DNA of 64,000 nucleotides from Rhizomicrobium sp. (lineage in GTDB: Bacteria; Pseudomonadota; Alphaproteobacteria; Micropepsales; Micropepsaceae): positions 186,001-250,000 of the forward strand of contig JBBCHM010000001.1 in the NCBI GenBank assembly GCA_037200045.1. The letters run 5' to 3'. Position 1 is the first letter of the stretch. Each line of letters opens with the position of its first letter. The translations under genes and the position numbers were made by a program. The notes under the pieces were generated by a model. It did not search any database. It was not told the origin of the DNA and saw only the letters and a program-made list of their open reading frames with translations. This document shows, piece by piece, positions 1 to 9,039 of the stretch.

Positions 1-162
1 GACCGCGATCAACTGCTCCCGCCGCCCGCTGCTGTATGCCCGCTTGATCCGCAACGGCTGACCACTCATCGCAACGAACCGCACCGCGCGGCTGCCAATA
101 GGCACTGTGCCATCCGTCGCGTCCGCGTAGCCCGCGTCGGCCTCAGGGAACGGGTCATGCAC
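1..162 (-). CDS. possible partial coding region at the left edge, unrecognised
   Basis: A reading frame on the minus strand stays open from a GTG at 162 to the window edge, about 54 codons. Its composition (Asp/Ala/Gly-rich, then a basic Arg/Lys stretch) looks protein-like, but I recognise no family and see no clear ribosome-binding site. It could equally be chance in GC-rich DNA. Nothing else is visible in 163-327. Confidence 0.2.
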   Translation of the reverse strand, partial: MHDPFPEADAGYADATDGTVPIGSRAVRFVAMSGQPLRIKRAYSSGRREQLIAV

Positions 163-327
163 CCCCGTTTCATTTCCATGTGAGCCATATCTAACTTTCT
201 ATTTGCCACCAATCTCGAATGCGACGGCGTGATTTCTTGTAGTACGCAACCGTCTCATGCAGCTAGCCCCTGTGAAACCGTCATATTCCGTGGCATGCGC
301 GCTTGGGTTCGGGCTGCTTAAAACCCG

Positions 328-380
328 TTGACAAATGGCGCCGCACGTTCAATGTTAGTCACGATTAACATCTGGAGGAG
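328..380 (+). promoter_or_regulatory. candidate promoter, inverted repeat and RBS of the catabolic operon
   Basis: TTGACA at 328-333 is a perfect -35 hexamer. About 17 bases downstream there is only a weak -10-like sequence. Overlapping it is an inverted repeat with 6-base arms and an 8-base spacer (ATGTTA 352-357, TAACAT 366-371), the usual geometry of a dimeric repressor or activator site. GGAGGAG at 374-380 is the ribosome-binding site for the gene at 392. No dedicated regulator gene is adjacent inside the window. Confidence 0.4.
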
Positions 381-391
381 GCAATAGCCCG

Positions 392-1603
392 ATGCGGTTC
401 ATTTTCATGAGCGAGGGAGAGACCCATCCGGGACACACCCACGCGCAGCGCTATCGCGAGCTCATCGACGAGGTGCTCCTGGCAGAGAAAGTTGGATTCG
501 ACGCGTTCGGGACCTCCGAACAACACCTCGCAATTGGCACGGCCACGACCTCCGCGCCCGAAGTGATCTTCCCATACTTAATGGCGCTGACGAGCAGGAT
601 CCAGTTCATCCACCTGATCACGCTGCTGCCTAAGAAGATCAACCACGCGCTGCGCGTCGCAGAGCGGCTCGCGACGGAGGACATCCTCTCCAACGGCCGC
701 GTCGCGGTTGCGTTTGGCCGCGGGAACACTACCCTCGCGCTGCATGCCTTCGAGGTCGATCCCAAGGAGACACGGTCACAGCAGATCGAAGGCATCGAGG
801 TTATCCGCCGGGCAATGGCGAAGGACATCTTCTCCTTCGTCGGAGACCACTACAAGATTCCGCCGCGCGGCCTGGTTCCCAAGCACATTCAGCAGCCCTA
901 TCCGCCAATGCTAATGGCGACCGGCAGTCCGGAGTCAGTTGTCGCCGCGGCGCGGATGGGCATCGGCGCGATTATGGGCGGAGGCTATGGCGGATTCGGC
1001 CCACTAAAGAAGATGGTCGATCTTTATGAGAAAGAATTGGCCAGCGCTGAGCACGTGTGGCCCGTGCAGGCGCAGAAGGTGGCTGTCATATCGGGTGGGA
1101 TGCACTGCGCCGAAACGACTGAAGAGGCAGAGCGGTGGGCGTCAACCTTGGCCGATACAGTGGCCCTGTCCATTGACTCCTACGAGCGTCTCTCGAAGCA
1201 GTCCAGCGACTACGCCAACATGGGAAAGATCAAGAAGGTCGACTTCACAAACCCGCGCTACCTGTTCGATGACTCAGCTTGCTTCATCGTCGGAGATCCG
1301 AAAACCTGCATCGCCCAAGTCCAGCGGTTCGTCGACATAGGCATCGAGGCGATCGCAATTCGCATCGACGGTCTCCCGCACAAAGAGATGATGAAGTCCA
1401 TCGAGCTGTTCGGCAACTACGTCATCCCAGCGTTCAAAAACCCTAGGGCGGTTGTGCGCAGGCCGGACGAGATCCTTGCCGACATCCGAGCCGCTCGTCC
1501 CGCCCACTACGCCGAGGTCGAGGCCCACGCCAAGAAGACAGGAGAGGCCGCCGCCGATGCCGTGATGGGAGAGAGTGTCCGTGGCACTGGGGCTTCGGCC
1601 TGA
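392..1603 (+). CDS. LLM-class flavin-dependent monooxygenase (bacterial luciferase-like)
   Basis: This 403-residue protein has the TIM-barrel luciferase-like layout. The N-terminal half contains EKVGFDAFGTSEQHL near residues 34-48, typical of reduced-flavin-using oxygenases, followed by a conserved FGRGN segment and the C-terminal IGIEAIAIRIDGLPH strand. Such enzymes insert one oxygen atom into an aldehyde, ketone or heteroatom substrate using FMNH2 supplied by a separate reductase. A flavin reductase gene (6123) lies in the same operon, so the two probably form a two-component monooxygenase. The ATG at 392 is preceded by GGAGGAG, with 11 bases between. It is the first gene of a run with very short gaps through 8284. 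The substrate is not evident; an alicyclic or branched carboxylic compound would suit the downstream CoA enzymes. Confidence 0.85.
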   Translation: MRFIFMSEGETHPGHTHAQRYRELIDEVLLAEKVGFDAFGTSEQHLAIGTATTSAPEVIFPYLMALTSRIQFIHLITLLPKKINHALRVAERLATEDILSNGRVAVAFGRGNTTLALHAFEVDPKETRSQQIEGIEVIRRAMAKDIFSFVGDHYKIPPRGLVPKHIQQPYPPMLMATGSPESVVAAARMGIGAIMGGGYGGFGPLKKMVDLYEKELASAEHVWPVQAQKVAVISGGMHCAETTEEAERWASTLADTVALSIDSYERLSKQSSDYANMGKIKKVDFTNPRYLFDDSACFIVGDPKTCIAQVQRFVDIGIEAIAIRIDGLPHKEMMKSIELFGNYVIPAFKNPRAVVRRPDEILADIRAARPAHYAEVEAHAKKTGEAAADAVMGESVRGTGASA

Positions 1604-1631
1604 CGTCTAGTCGAACAATCTGGAGACCAAA

Positions 1632-2432
1632 ATGAGCGACAAAAAATACGAAGGCCTGCTCGTCGAGATACGCCCGAGCGGTGTGGCGGTAATAACGATG
1701 AATCGGCCCGAAATCCTCAACGCCATCAATTGGCCGATGCACGCCGCGCTGGAAGAGGTGTTCGTGGACCTCGACAACAATCCGGCGGTGAAGGCGATCG
1801 TGCTCACCGGCGCGGGTCGCGGCTTCTGCTCAGGCGGCGATCAGAACTCAATCGATGTGGGCGGGAGCCAAGGTGCGCATGCGCTGTCGCCGACGCGCGG
1901 CGGTCGACACCTCATCAGGAATATCCTCGAAGTGGAGTGCCCTGTCGTCGCCGCCGTGAACGGCGTGGCGGTTGGGCTAGGCGCCACACTCGCCCTGTTT
2001 TGCGACGTTATCTTTGCCCAGCCGAGCGCCCGGTTCGCCGATACGCATGTCACGGCCGGCGTCGTCGCTGGCGATGGCGGCGCTGTGATATGGCCGCTTC
2101 TTCTGGGTCCGGCGCGGGCCAAACATTACTTGATGACCGGTGAGTTTATTTCGGCGGAAGACGCGGCCGCCGCGGGGATGATCAATAAAGTCGTGCCGGA
2201 AGGCACTGTTCTTGAATACGCGATTGGGTATGCCGAACTACTCGCGACTGGTCCGCGAAACGCTATCGCTTGGACAAAATACAGCGTCAACAAGCTGATC
2301 AAGGAACAGATAAACCTCGGTCTCGACACCGCAATGGCGCTTGAGGCGCTTACGTTCAGGAGCCCCGAGCGGAGGGAGGCCGTCGCTGCGTTCCGGGAGA
2401 AACGTAAGCGCTTCGCAGAAGGCAAAAGCTGA
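1632..2432 (+). CDS. crotonase-superfamily protein, atypical active site (EchA/retro-Claisen hydrolase-like)
   Basis: The protein has 266 residues and the enoyl-CoA hydratase/isomerase fold. The oxyanion-hole segment GAGRGFCSGGD lies at 61-70 and the second oxyanion loop VNGVAVGLGATLAL around 109-122. The two catalytic glutamates of classical hydratases are absent: a Thr/Ala pair and ADTH occupy those positions. Instead His139 and Asp148 stand nine residues apart in DTHVTAGVVAGDGG. From memory, this His/Asp spacing matches 6-oxocamphor hydrolase, a retro-Claisen C-C hydrolase, and also many actinobacterial EchA proteins of unknown role. It lies 28 bases after the monooxygenase, with GGAGACC before the ATG, so it probably acts on the oxidised product. 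Membership of the superfamily is certain; the reaction is inferred. Confidence 0.85.
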   Translation: MSDKKYEGLLVEIRPSGVAVITMNRPEILNAINWPMHAALEEVFVDLDNNPAVKAIVLTGAGRGFCSGGDQNSIDVGGSQGAHALSPTRGGRHLIRNILEVECPVVAAVNGVAVGLGATLALFCDVIFAQPSARFADTHVTAGVVAGDGGAVIWPLLLGPARAKHYLMTGEFISAEDAAAAGMINKVVPEGTVLEYAIGYAELLATGPRNAIAWTKYSVNKLIKEQINLGLDTAMALEALTFRSPERREAVAAFREKRKRFAEGKS

Positions 2433-2570
2433 CGTGCTCGTTGCGATCGAGCGACATCCAGCGCCGGCGATGACCCCGGGGCGACGTGGAGTATGCGTTC
2501 TTGGCGGGCGCAGTGCTCGCGGCGTCTCACGCCGGTTCGGATTCCCTGAATTCAGACAGAGACGCATTCG

Positions 2571-3443
2571 ATGACGCTTCCATCGGCACAATACGAGAGC
2601 GAGACGGCCGCCGGGCTGCGCCGGACCGACCGCGACGGCGTCGTGGTCGCAATCCTCGATAGGCCTCCGGCCAACGCGTTGAATCGTACACTGCTGCTCG
2701 CAATGACGGCTCTCTTCCGGGACAATGGAGAAAGCAATCCGCCGCCGGTGGTGACCACGGGCGCCGGAGAACGTTTCTTCTGCGCGGGTGGCGACATCAA
2801 GGAGGTCGACGGGACGACCGCCGATCCAGTCAAAGATCGGATGCGGGGATTTCACAACTTGCTCGTCGCGATGGATCGTTATCCTGCTCCGGTGATTGCC
2901 GCCGTTAATGGCGACTGCGTCGGAGGAGGCCTGGAGTACGCGCTCTTTGCGGATGTGGTGCTCGCCGTTCCGCACGCCCGGTTTGGCTTTCCCGAGATCC
3001 GCCATGGCCTTCTCCCTGCCGACAAAGGCATCCAGCGTCTTGTTCGATTAACTGGCATACGGCCCGCGCGGGAGCTGCTTCTGAATGGCGAGCTCGTCGA
3101 CGCCGAGCAGGCGGCGCGGTGGGGTCTTATCGATGCCATCATCGAGCCGAGTCAACTGATGGCAGAAGCAATCAGCCGGGCCCGAGAAGCTGGTCGCCGG
3201 GCGCCTGTCCTTTATGCAGCGCTTAAGCATGCCATCAACGACTACGACGACATTGCGGATCAGAAGCGAGCTGATGCGACGTTAACCAAGGCTGCTTCCT
3301 GGTTTGCAGACCCTGTGGCGCGAAGCCTTCGTGACGGATGGAGACACGCAAAGGCGTCGCGGCCGCCTGCTGAAACGATGCCAGGCCTGAAGACCGCACC
3401 ATACGAAAGTCCTCAACGCCTGCACCACGAACCGGAGCGATAA
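2571..3443 (+). CDS. enoyl-CoA hydratase/isomerase family protein
   Basis: A second crotonase, 290 residues, with the canonical catalytic residues: Glu122 in GGGLEYALFADVV and Glu142 in FGFPEIRHG. The oxyanion-hole segment FFCAGGDIKEVDG lies at 69-81. It should hydrate an enoyl-CoA thioester or isomerise its double bond, a beta-oxidation-type step. It lies 138 bases after the first crotonase and 2 bases before the acyl-CoA ligase. Having a canonical and a non-canonical crotonase in one operon suggests separate steps (hydration and C-C cleavage) and not redundancy. The gap 2433-2570 shows no gene. Confidence 0.87.
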   Translation: MTLPSAQYESETAAGLRRTDRDGVVVAILDRPPANALNRTLLLAMTALFRDNGESNPPPVVTTGAGERFFCAGGDIKEVDGTTADPVKDRMRGFHNLLVAMDRYPAPVIAAVNGDCVGGGLEYALFADVVLAVPHARFGFPEIRHGLLPADKGIQRLVRLTGIRPARELLLNGELVDAEQAARWGLIDAIIEPSQLMAEAISRAREAGRRAPVLYAALKHAINDYDDIADQKRADATLTKAASWFADPVARSLRDGWRHAKASRPPAETMPGLKTAPYESPQRLHHEPER

Positions 3444-3445
3444 GC

Positions 3446-5341
3446 ATGGTTACAAATACCGTCCCCGCAGCCACTGAACGACCACGGCAGATGCCAGTAC
3501 TGAGCGGTATCACCGAGACCGGCGCAGCTAACTTTAAGGCCGTCGAGCGTACCTTTGCGCAGATGGTGCAGGACCGAGCAGAGGTCGAACCCGACGAGGT
3601 CGCGTTCTGTCAATGGGACGGTACGCATGCTGCTCCGACAACATGGGCGCAATATGCGTCGTCTGTGCGGGAGGTAGCGCTTGGCTTGGCGGCCCTCGGC
3701 GTCGCCCCGGGCGACAGGGTCGCCATCATGTCTCCAGGCCGTTCCGAGTGGGTGATAGCCGCGCTTGGAATACTATCCGCCGGTGCGATTCCAGTCGGCG
3801 TTTATCCGACGAGCGCTGCTGCGGAGGTGAAGCAGCTTTTGGACCACAGCGGTGCCGTTGCTATCGTTGTGGGCGATGCTACCGATGCTGCGAAGGTTGC
3901 CTCAGTAGCCACTCAGCTGTCCGCGCTCCGGGCCGTGATCGGTTTCGATGATACGCCGTCGGGGCTTCCCGAAAGGATCATTTGTAAGTCGTGGGCCGAT
4001 CTGTGCGCTACAGGTCGGAAGATGGACACTGTCGATCCTTCGCTGTTCAAAAAGCGTCTCGACGACGGGCAAATCGATCAGGCGGCCGTCTTGTTCTACA
4101 CGTCCGGCTCCACCGGAGCTCCCAAAGGCGTCATCCACACTCATCGGACCTTGCAATACTCAATCCTTAGCTCGGTCTTACTCAGTCCGAACCTCGCCAA
4201 AAGCCGCCGGGACTCGCTTAGCTTCCTGGGGCTGTCCCATGTTTCTCCAGCTTTGTCCGGTGTCTTTGTGCCGATCATGACTCGATCGGTGGTGACGTTC
4301 TGCCGATTGGACCAAATGTCAGAGGTTCTCCGTGGCCTACGACCCGGTGGGTTCGTTTGGCCGCCGCGGCTTCACGAGAAGACGCTCAGCGGAGCGCTGG
4401 CTGTAATTAAGACGATGCCGGCGTCGTTCCAGAAATCCTACGAGGATGCGATGGAGGTGGCACGAGAGGTCGCCGACTTGCGATGGCAGAGCCAAGCGGT
4501 GCCCGCCGATCTCCAAGCACGCTACGACCAAGCCTTGGAGCGAGTGTTCCTTCCCATTCGCGCGAAAATGGGCCTGGACAAAGTCAGAGTCGCTTGGACC
4601 GCATCGGGCGCGATGACCCCCGAGGTGCATGCCCTGTGGCAGATGTGGGGCGTGGATTTGCGCGAGATGTACGGCACTACCGAAACGTGCGGCTGGGTCC
4701 TGGCGCAGTGGGACCGTTCCTTCCCGCGTCCGGGAACGATCGGAAAAACGCCGCCTGACCCGCGGTACGCGATCAAGACCAGTAGCGAGGGCGAGCTACT
4801 CGTTAAAGGTCCTTCGCTTTTCCGAGGTTACTGGAACGACCCGGAGGCGACAGCGGAAGTGATGGACGGGGAGTGGTATCGCACCGGCGACCTTGTCGAG
4901 ATCGACGCTGCCGGTGAGGTCAAGCTCGTCGGCCGGGCCAAGGACCTCATCATCACCAATGGCGGCAAGACCATAAGCCCACAGCCAATCGAGATGCGAC
5001 TTAAAGCCAATCCGCTCATCGAGGACGCCTTAGTTGTCGGCGACGGCCGCAAGTACCTCACTGCACTCATTTGGCCCAGCGAGAAGGGCACGGGCCTCGG
5101 CAGAGAAGGTCTGCAAGCTACCCTGCGCGCGTCAATCGAGGAGCACAATAAAGACTACTCGCCTCCTCTTCAGATCAAGGATTTTCGTATCGCGCCGCGC
5201 GCGCTGGGCGAAGGTGAACTGACGGCCAAGGGCACGATCCGTCGCAAGCCGGTGCTCACCGCGTTCAGCTCCCTCGTGGATGAGATGTACAGCGCTGCGG
5301 AACACGACGAGTTCGCTCGCCAGGCGGGACTCCACGGGTGA
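3446..5341 (+). CDS. AMP-dependent acyl-CoA synthetase (long-chain FACS-like)
   Basis: A 631-residue ANL-superfamily adenylating enzyme. The phosphate-binding loop TSGSTGAPKG is at 219-228. MYGTTETCGW forms the adenylate-binding motif, YRTGDLVEID carries the ribose-binding Asp, and GRAKDLIITNGGKTISP is the hinge/A8 region with the Gly-Lys typical of long-chain and bile-acid-type ligases. Such enzymes activate a carboxylic acid with ATP and then CoA. The length fits the long-chain/FadD15-like branch better than the 540-residue short-chain ligases. It starts 2 bases after the crotonase stop, so it should be co-translated. It likely primes the growth substrate, or a ring-opened acid, for the crotonases. 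Confidence 0.9.
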   Translation: MVTNTVPAATERPRQMPVLSGITETGAANFKAVERTFAQMVQDRAEVEPDEVAFCQWDGTHAAPTTWAQYASSVREVALGLAALGVAPGDRVAIMSPGRSEWVIAALGILSAGAIPVGVYPTSAAAEVKQLLDHSGAVAIVVGDATDAAKVASVATQLSALRAVIGFDDTPSGLPERIICKSWADLCATGRKMDTVDPSLFKKRLDDGQIDQAAVLFYTSGSTGAPKGVIHTHRTLQYSILSSVLLSPNLAKSRRDSLSFLGLSHVSPALSGVFVPIMTRSVVTFCRLDQMSEVLRGLRPGGFVWPPRLHEKTLSGALAVIKTMPASFQKSYEDAMEVAREVADLRWQSQAVPADLQARYDQALERVFLPIRAKMGLDKVRVAWTASGAMTPEVHALWQMWGVDLREMYGTTETCGWVLAQWDRSFPRPGTIGKTPPDPRYAIKTSSEGELLVKGPSLFRGYWNDPEATAEVMDGEWYRTGDLVEIDAAGEVKLVGRAKDLIITNGGKTISPQPIEMRLKANPLIEDALVVGDGRKYLTALIWPSEKGTGLGREGLQATLRASIEEHNKDYSPPLQIKDFRIAPRALGEGELTAKGTIRRKPVLTAFSSLVDEMYSAAEHDEFARQAGLHG

Positions 5342-6126
5342 GACTTGAGATGAAGCATCGCGAGCGGCCGCGGGAGCTGCGGATCGAGCGCCTGACCAGC
5401 GCCGAGATCGCTGAGGCGATCGCTGTCGGCGCTCGCACTGCGATACTTCCGCTTGGCGCGATAGAGCAGCACGGGCCACATCTGCCGCTGTCGATGGACA
5501 GCGATCACGCGGACGCGCTTGCGCTCCGCATCGCCGAAGGGCTTGGCTCTGCGCTGGTTCTGCCCACGGTCAGGGTCGGATACTCACCGCACCACCTTGG
5601 CTTCTCCGGCACTCTCTCGGTGCGTCCTTCCACCCTGGAGGCGATCTGCCTGGACTACTGCAGCAGCCTTGCTGCGCACGGGTTCACCCGCGTCGTCCTA
5701 TTCTCAGGCCACATCGGCAACTACCCGATCATGCGTGAGTTCGAGCCGCGGCTGGTCGCGGCGCTCGCCCCAGCGCTACAGGTCATCGTCTATCGAGACA
5801 GCGCCGCGATCCTCAACGCATGGCGTGAGTCCGCGCAGTCGGTCGCTGGTCTGGGAAGCCATGTCGGTGGTCACGCAGACGTGGCGGAGACCTCGGTGAT
5901 GCTCGTCCTGCACCCCGAGAGGGTTCGGGCCGACCGAGCCGCGGCGGGGTACCTGGGCAAGGTCGACGAAGCGTTTCTGCGTCGGGTGTTCGTCGAGGGC
6001 ATCGATGCGGTCTCGCCCAACGGTGTCCTCGGCGATCCCACCGGGAGTTTGGAGGCGATCGGCCACGCCGCGTTGGACGCCGTGACCGATCTCGTCGTCG
6101 AATACGCCGCCGCGCAGGGAGCATGA
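5338..6126 (+). CDS. creatininase-family amidohydrolase
   Basis: A 262-residue protein of the creatininase/MftE family of metal-dependent hydrolases. The metal-binding signature is visible as Glu43, His45 and Asp54 in GAIEQHGPHLPLSMDSDHAD. FSGHIGNYPIM and GGHADVAETSVM supply the remaining His/Glu ligands. Family members hydrolyse cyclic or linear amides (creatinine, formamides, mycofactocin precursor). The GTG start overlaps the ligase stop by 4 bases (GTGA); an in-frame ATG at 5350 is an alternative. Its operon position suggests hydrolysis of an amide or lactam-like intermediate, which is unusual in a beta-oxidation-like pathway and hints at a nitrogen-containing substrate. Confidence 0.82.
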   Translation: MRLEMKHRERPRELRIERLTSAEIAEAIAVGARTAILPLGAIEQHGPHLPLSMDSDHADALALRIAEGLGSALVLPTVRVGYSPHHLGFSGTLSVRPSTLEAICLDYCSSLAAHGFTRVVLFSGHIGNYPIMREFEPRLVAALAPALQVIVYRDSAAILNAWRESAQSVAGLGSHVGGHADVAETSVMLVLHPERVRADRAAAGYLGKVDEAFLRRVFVEGIDAVSPNGVLGDPTGSLEAIGHAALDAVTDLVVEYAAAQGA

Positions 6127-6647
6127 GTCGCATGCTATCCATGAGCGAGCAGATCGACGACAGGATGCTGCGTGACGCCTTTGGCGCGTTCCCGACGGGC
6201 GTGGTGGCCGTGGCGGCACAGGTCGACGGGAGGCTGGTGGGTCTCGCGGCCTCCTCGTTCACCACGGTCTCTCTCGACCCCCCGCTAGTGTCGTTCTCTG
6301 TCGCGAAAGGCTCGACCACATGGCCCGAGCTGCGCCGAGCCAAGCACCTCGGCGTCACCGTGCTCGCCGAGGATCACGGCGCATTGAGCCGCCAGCTCGC
6401 CGGCCCGGCCCGGGAGCGGTTCATCGGCGTCGCCTTCGAGATCACCGACAGCGGCGCGGTGATGCTCGCCGAGGGGATCGCTCAGTATGACTGCACCGTC
6501 CGCGAGGAGTTCGAAGCGGGCGATCACGTCATCGTGCTGCTCCAACTCCATACCGTCGTCGTCCATAGCCGCGGGCAGCCTCTCATATTCCACCGTAGCG
6601 AATTCCGAAAGCTTGCCCCCACGATGACGCGAGGCAACCCTTCCTGA
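6123..6647 (+). CDS. flavin reductase (HpaC/FMN-binding split-barrel family)
   Basis: A 174-residue flavin reductase-like protein. FPTGVVAVAAQVDG and GLAASSFTTVSLDPPLVSF are the characteristic FMN-binding strands of the HpaC/SnaC family, and the length is typical. It would reduce free FMN with NAD(P)H and pass it to the luciferase-like monooxygenase encoded at 392. The ATG overlaps the upstream stop as ATGA; MSEQID at 6141 is a possible internal start. Confidence 0.88.
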   Translation: MSRMLSMSEQIDDRMLRDAFGAFPTGVVAVAAQVDGRLVGLAASSFTTVSLDPPLVSFSVAKGSTTWPELRRAKHLGVTVLAEDHGALSRQLAGPARERFIGVAFEITDSGAVMLAEGIAQYDCTVREEFEAGDHVIVLLQLHTVVVHSRGQPLIFHRSEFRKLAPTMTRGNPS

Positions 6648-6700
6648 GGCGAGCAACGGGAAGTGATGTGAATAACCATGTTCAGCAGGGGAGTAGTGAA

Positions 6701-8284
6701 ATGACGAAGCTAACTGCGGGGGTCGCCATCGCCCTGCCCACCCAGCGCGGGTTCCTCAATAAATACAGGTCTCAGGTGCTGGCCCTCCTGACACTGGGCT
6801 TCACCCTCAACTTCATGGATCGCATGATCATGGCGGCCATCGGCATCCCGATCCGCATAGACATGCACCTGACTTCCACCCAACTCGGGCTCCTCAACGG
6901 GCTCTATTTCGCCCTCACCTACGTCGTGCTCGGCCTCCCGGTCGCGCGTATAGCCGATCGGATCAACCGAGTGGGCGTCATCGGGCTCGCCCTGTTGGTC
7001 TGGTCGGCTTTTACGATGCTTTGCGGAACGGCGGCGAACTTTGCCTCACTGGCGTTCTTTCGCTTCGGCGTGGGCGTCGGCGAGGCCGGCTTTTCAGCGC
7101 CGTCGCACTCCCTGATCTCGGACATGTACGAACCGCGAAAGCGCGCCAGCGCGCTGTCGGTCTTCAACCTTGGTATCCCGCTTGGCGGCATATTCGGCGC
7201 CGTGCTTGGAGGCTACTTCGCCGATTGGTTCGGTTGGCGTGCGGCCTTCTACTTGGTAGGCCTGCCAGGCATGATGGTCGGCGTCCTCACTTGGCTCTTC
7301 GTTAAGGAGCCGCGGAGAGGTGCCACCGATGGGCCCGCGACCGCGCTGGATCAAGCCGAAGCGGTCAAGCCCAAGTTGAGCTTGGGGGGCGAACTTAAGG
7401 AACTCGGGAGCATCGCTCGCACGCTGTTCCTGCAGTGGCCGATGGTCAACATTTTGCTGGGCATGACCCTCGTCTCCTTCTCCGGCTACGGCATCTACAG
7501 CTTCGTCTCGCAGTACGTTAACGCCAGATTCGGGTTGAGCCTTGGTGCCACCGACGTACTGGTCGGCTTGGTGATGGCCACAGCCGCCGGCGTCGGTACG
7601 CTCGCCGGCGGCTTCATCACCGACTATATGGCGAAGCGTTCGCCGAACTGGAACGCGCTGGTGCCGGCGATCGGACTGATAATCTGCGTTCCGCTCTACG
7701 CTCTCGCCTACACCAGTAGCGACTGGCGGATCATGTTCTTGATCCTGGGTGCTCCCGCCGCCCTTCATTACCTCTATATGGCGCCGTCCTTTGCGTTGGC
7801 CCAGAATGCGGTGCCAGCGTACCGGCGCGCGACGATGGCAGCACTCGTGCTCTTCGTGGTGAACTTTGTCGCGCTGGGCGGCGGTCCGACCTTCACGGGC
7901 GCACTGGTCGACTACTACGCCAACCTCACCTACGTCGACCCCAGCGTACACAGCTTTTGGCCGTCGCTAGGCGATGCCCTGCCGTACGCCCTTCGCGAGA
8001 TGGTCATGGCCTATGTCGACCTCGTAACCTTCTCGTCTCATTCGACTGTCAACGCGGCGACGCAAGTCTTTGCCAATGCCTGTCCGGGCGGAACGGCGCC
8101 CGAGCACGCAAGCCTGGCCGCGGTCCATGCCTGCAGCAGAGCGCTGTCCTGGGGCAGCCAGCAGGCCATCCTCATCGGTCTGGGCGCCTACGGCTGGGGA
8201 GCACTGCACTACGTGCTGGCCACTTTCGGCTTGGCGAAAATGCTCAAGATGCAGGCTGCGACCAGCTCTGCCGGTGCGCACTAG
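6701..8284 (+). CDS. MFS transporter
   Basis: A membrane protein of 527 residues with about 12 hydrophobic segments. The MFS cytoplasmic-loop signature is recognisable as GLPVARIADRINRVGVIG after the second helix, and ISDMYEPRKRASALSV follows the fourth. I choose the ATG at 6701 because AGGGGAG ends seven bases before it; a GTG at 6668 would add 11 residues. It closes the catabolic operon and is the obvious candidate importer of the substrate. A long loop after helix 11 (about 430-490) is larger than usual. Confidence 0.85.
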   Translation: MTKLTAGVAIALPTQRGFLNKYRSQVLALLTLGFTLNFMDRMIMAAIGIPIRIDMHLTSTQLGLLNGLYFALTYVVLGLPVARIADRINRVGVIGLALLVWSAFTMLCGTAANFASLAFFRFGVGVGEAGFSAPSHSLISDMYEPRKRASALSVFNLGIPLGGIFGAVLGGYFADWFGWRAAFYLVGLPGMMVGVLTWLFVKEPRRGATDGPATALDQAEAVKPKLSLGGELKELGSIARTLFLQWPMVNILLGMTLVSFSGYGIYSFVSQYVNARFGLSLGATDVLVGLVMATAAGVGTLAGGFITDYMAKRSPNWNALVPAIGLIICVPLYALAYTSSDWRIMFLILGAPAALHYLYMAPSFALAQNAVPAYRRATMAALVLFVVNFVALGGGPTFTGALVDYYANLTYVDPSVHSFWPSLGDALPYALREMVMAYVDLVTFSSHSTVNAATQVFANACPGGTAPEHASLAAVHACSRALSWGSQQAILIGLGAYGWGALHYVLATFGLAKMLKMQAATSSAGAH

Positions 8285-8320
8285 GCGCGGGTGGAAGAGA
8301 AACGTAACAGGAGGCGACAA

Positions 8321-9025
8321 ATGATCGAGGCAAAGGCGCTAAAGAAGCAGTTCGGGGAAAATATTGCCTTGCGCGGTCTGAACCTGCGTATCGAACGCGG
8401 TGACATATACTGTCTCCTCGGCGCAAACGGGGCCGGTAAGAGCACAACCATCAACCTGTTCCTCGATTTCCTGAAGCCGACGTCCGGCCAGGCGCTGATC
8501 GACGGACTGGTCGCGCAAGACAACCCCATCGAGACGAAGCGGGCGCTCGCCTACATCCCCGAGATCGTCATGCTCTATCGCAATTTAACGGGGCTTGAGA
8601 ACCTGAGGTACTTCACCGGTCTTGCGGGGCGCGGCGACTACACAAGCTCCGATCTCTTGGGCTTTTTGAAGCGCGCCGGCCTGCCCGGGGACGCCACACA
8701 CCGCAGGGTTGGCGGATATTCGAAGGGGATGCGCCAAAAGGTCGGGATCGCGATTGCGATCGCCAAACAGGCGAAAGCGCTCCTGCTCGACGAACCGACG
8801 TCTGGTCTCGACCCGAAGGCGTCTAACGAGTTTTCCGAGCTGCTCGTTGAATTGAGCAAGAGCGGCGTCGCTGTGCTGATGGCGACCCATGATCTCTTTC
8901 GAGCGAAAGAGACGGGCACGCGGGTAGGCATCATGAAGCGCGGCGAGCTTGTCGATGAGCTGAACACCAGCGACATCGGGCACGCGGACCTTGAAGCGCT
9001 TTATTTGAAGCATATGCACGATTGA
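8321..9025 (+). CDS. ABC-2 type exporter ATP-binding protein
   Basis: A 234-residue ABC ATPase with Walker A (LLGANGAGKSTT), a Q-loop region, the signature GGYSKGMRQKVG, Walker B (ALLLDEPTSGLDP) and the switch His in LMATHDLF. The ATG at 8321 is preceded by AGGAGG, six bases away, and is preferred to an upstream in-frame GTG at 8291. It follows the MFS gene by 36 bases, so it may belong to the same transcript. It leads a three-gene module with two permeases. Confidence 0.92.
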   Translation: MIEAKALKKQFGENIALRGLNLRIERGDIYCLLGANGAGKSTTINLFLDFLKPTSGQALIDGLVAQDNPIETKRALAYIPEIVMLYRNLTGLENLRYFTGLAGRGDYTSSDLLGFLKRAGLPGDATHRRVGGYSKGMRQKVGIAIAIAKQAKALLLDEPTSGLDPKASNEFSELLVELSKSGVAVLMATHDLFRAKETGTRVGIMKRGELVDELNTSDIGHADLEALYLKHMHD

Positions 9026-9039
9026 TTCGGAGAAATGAC

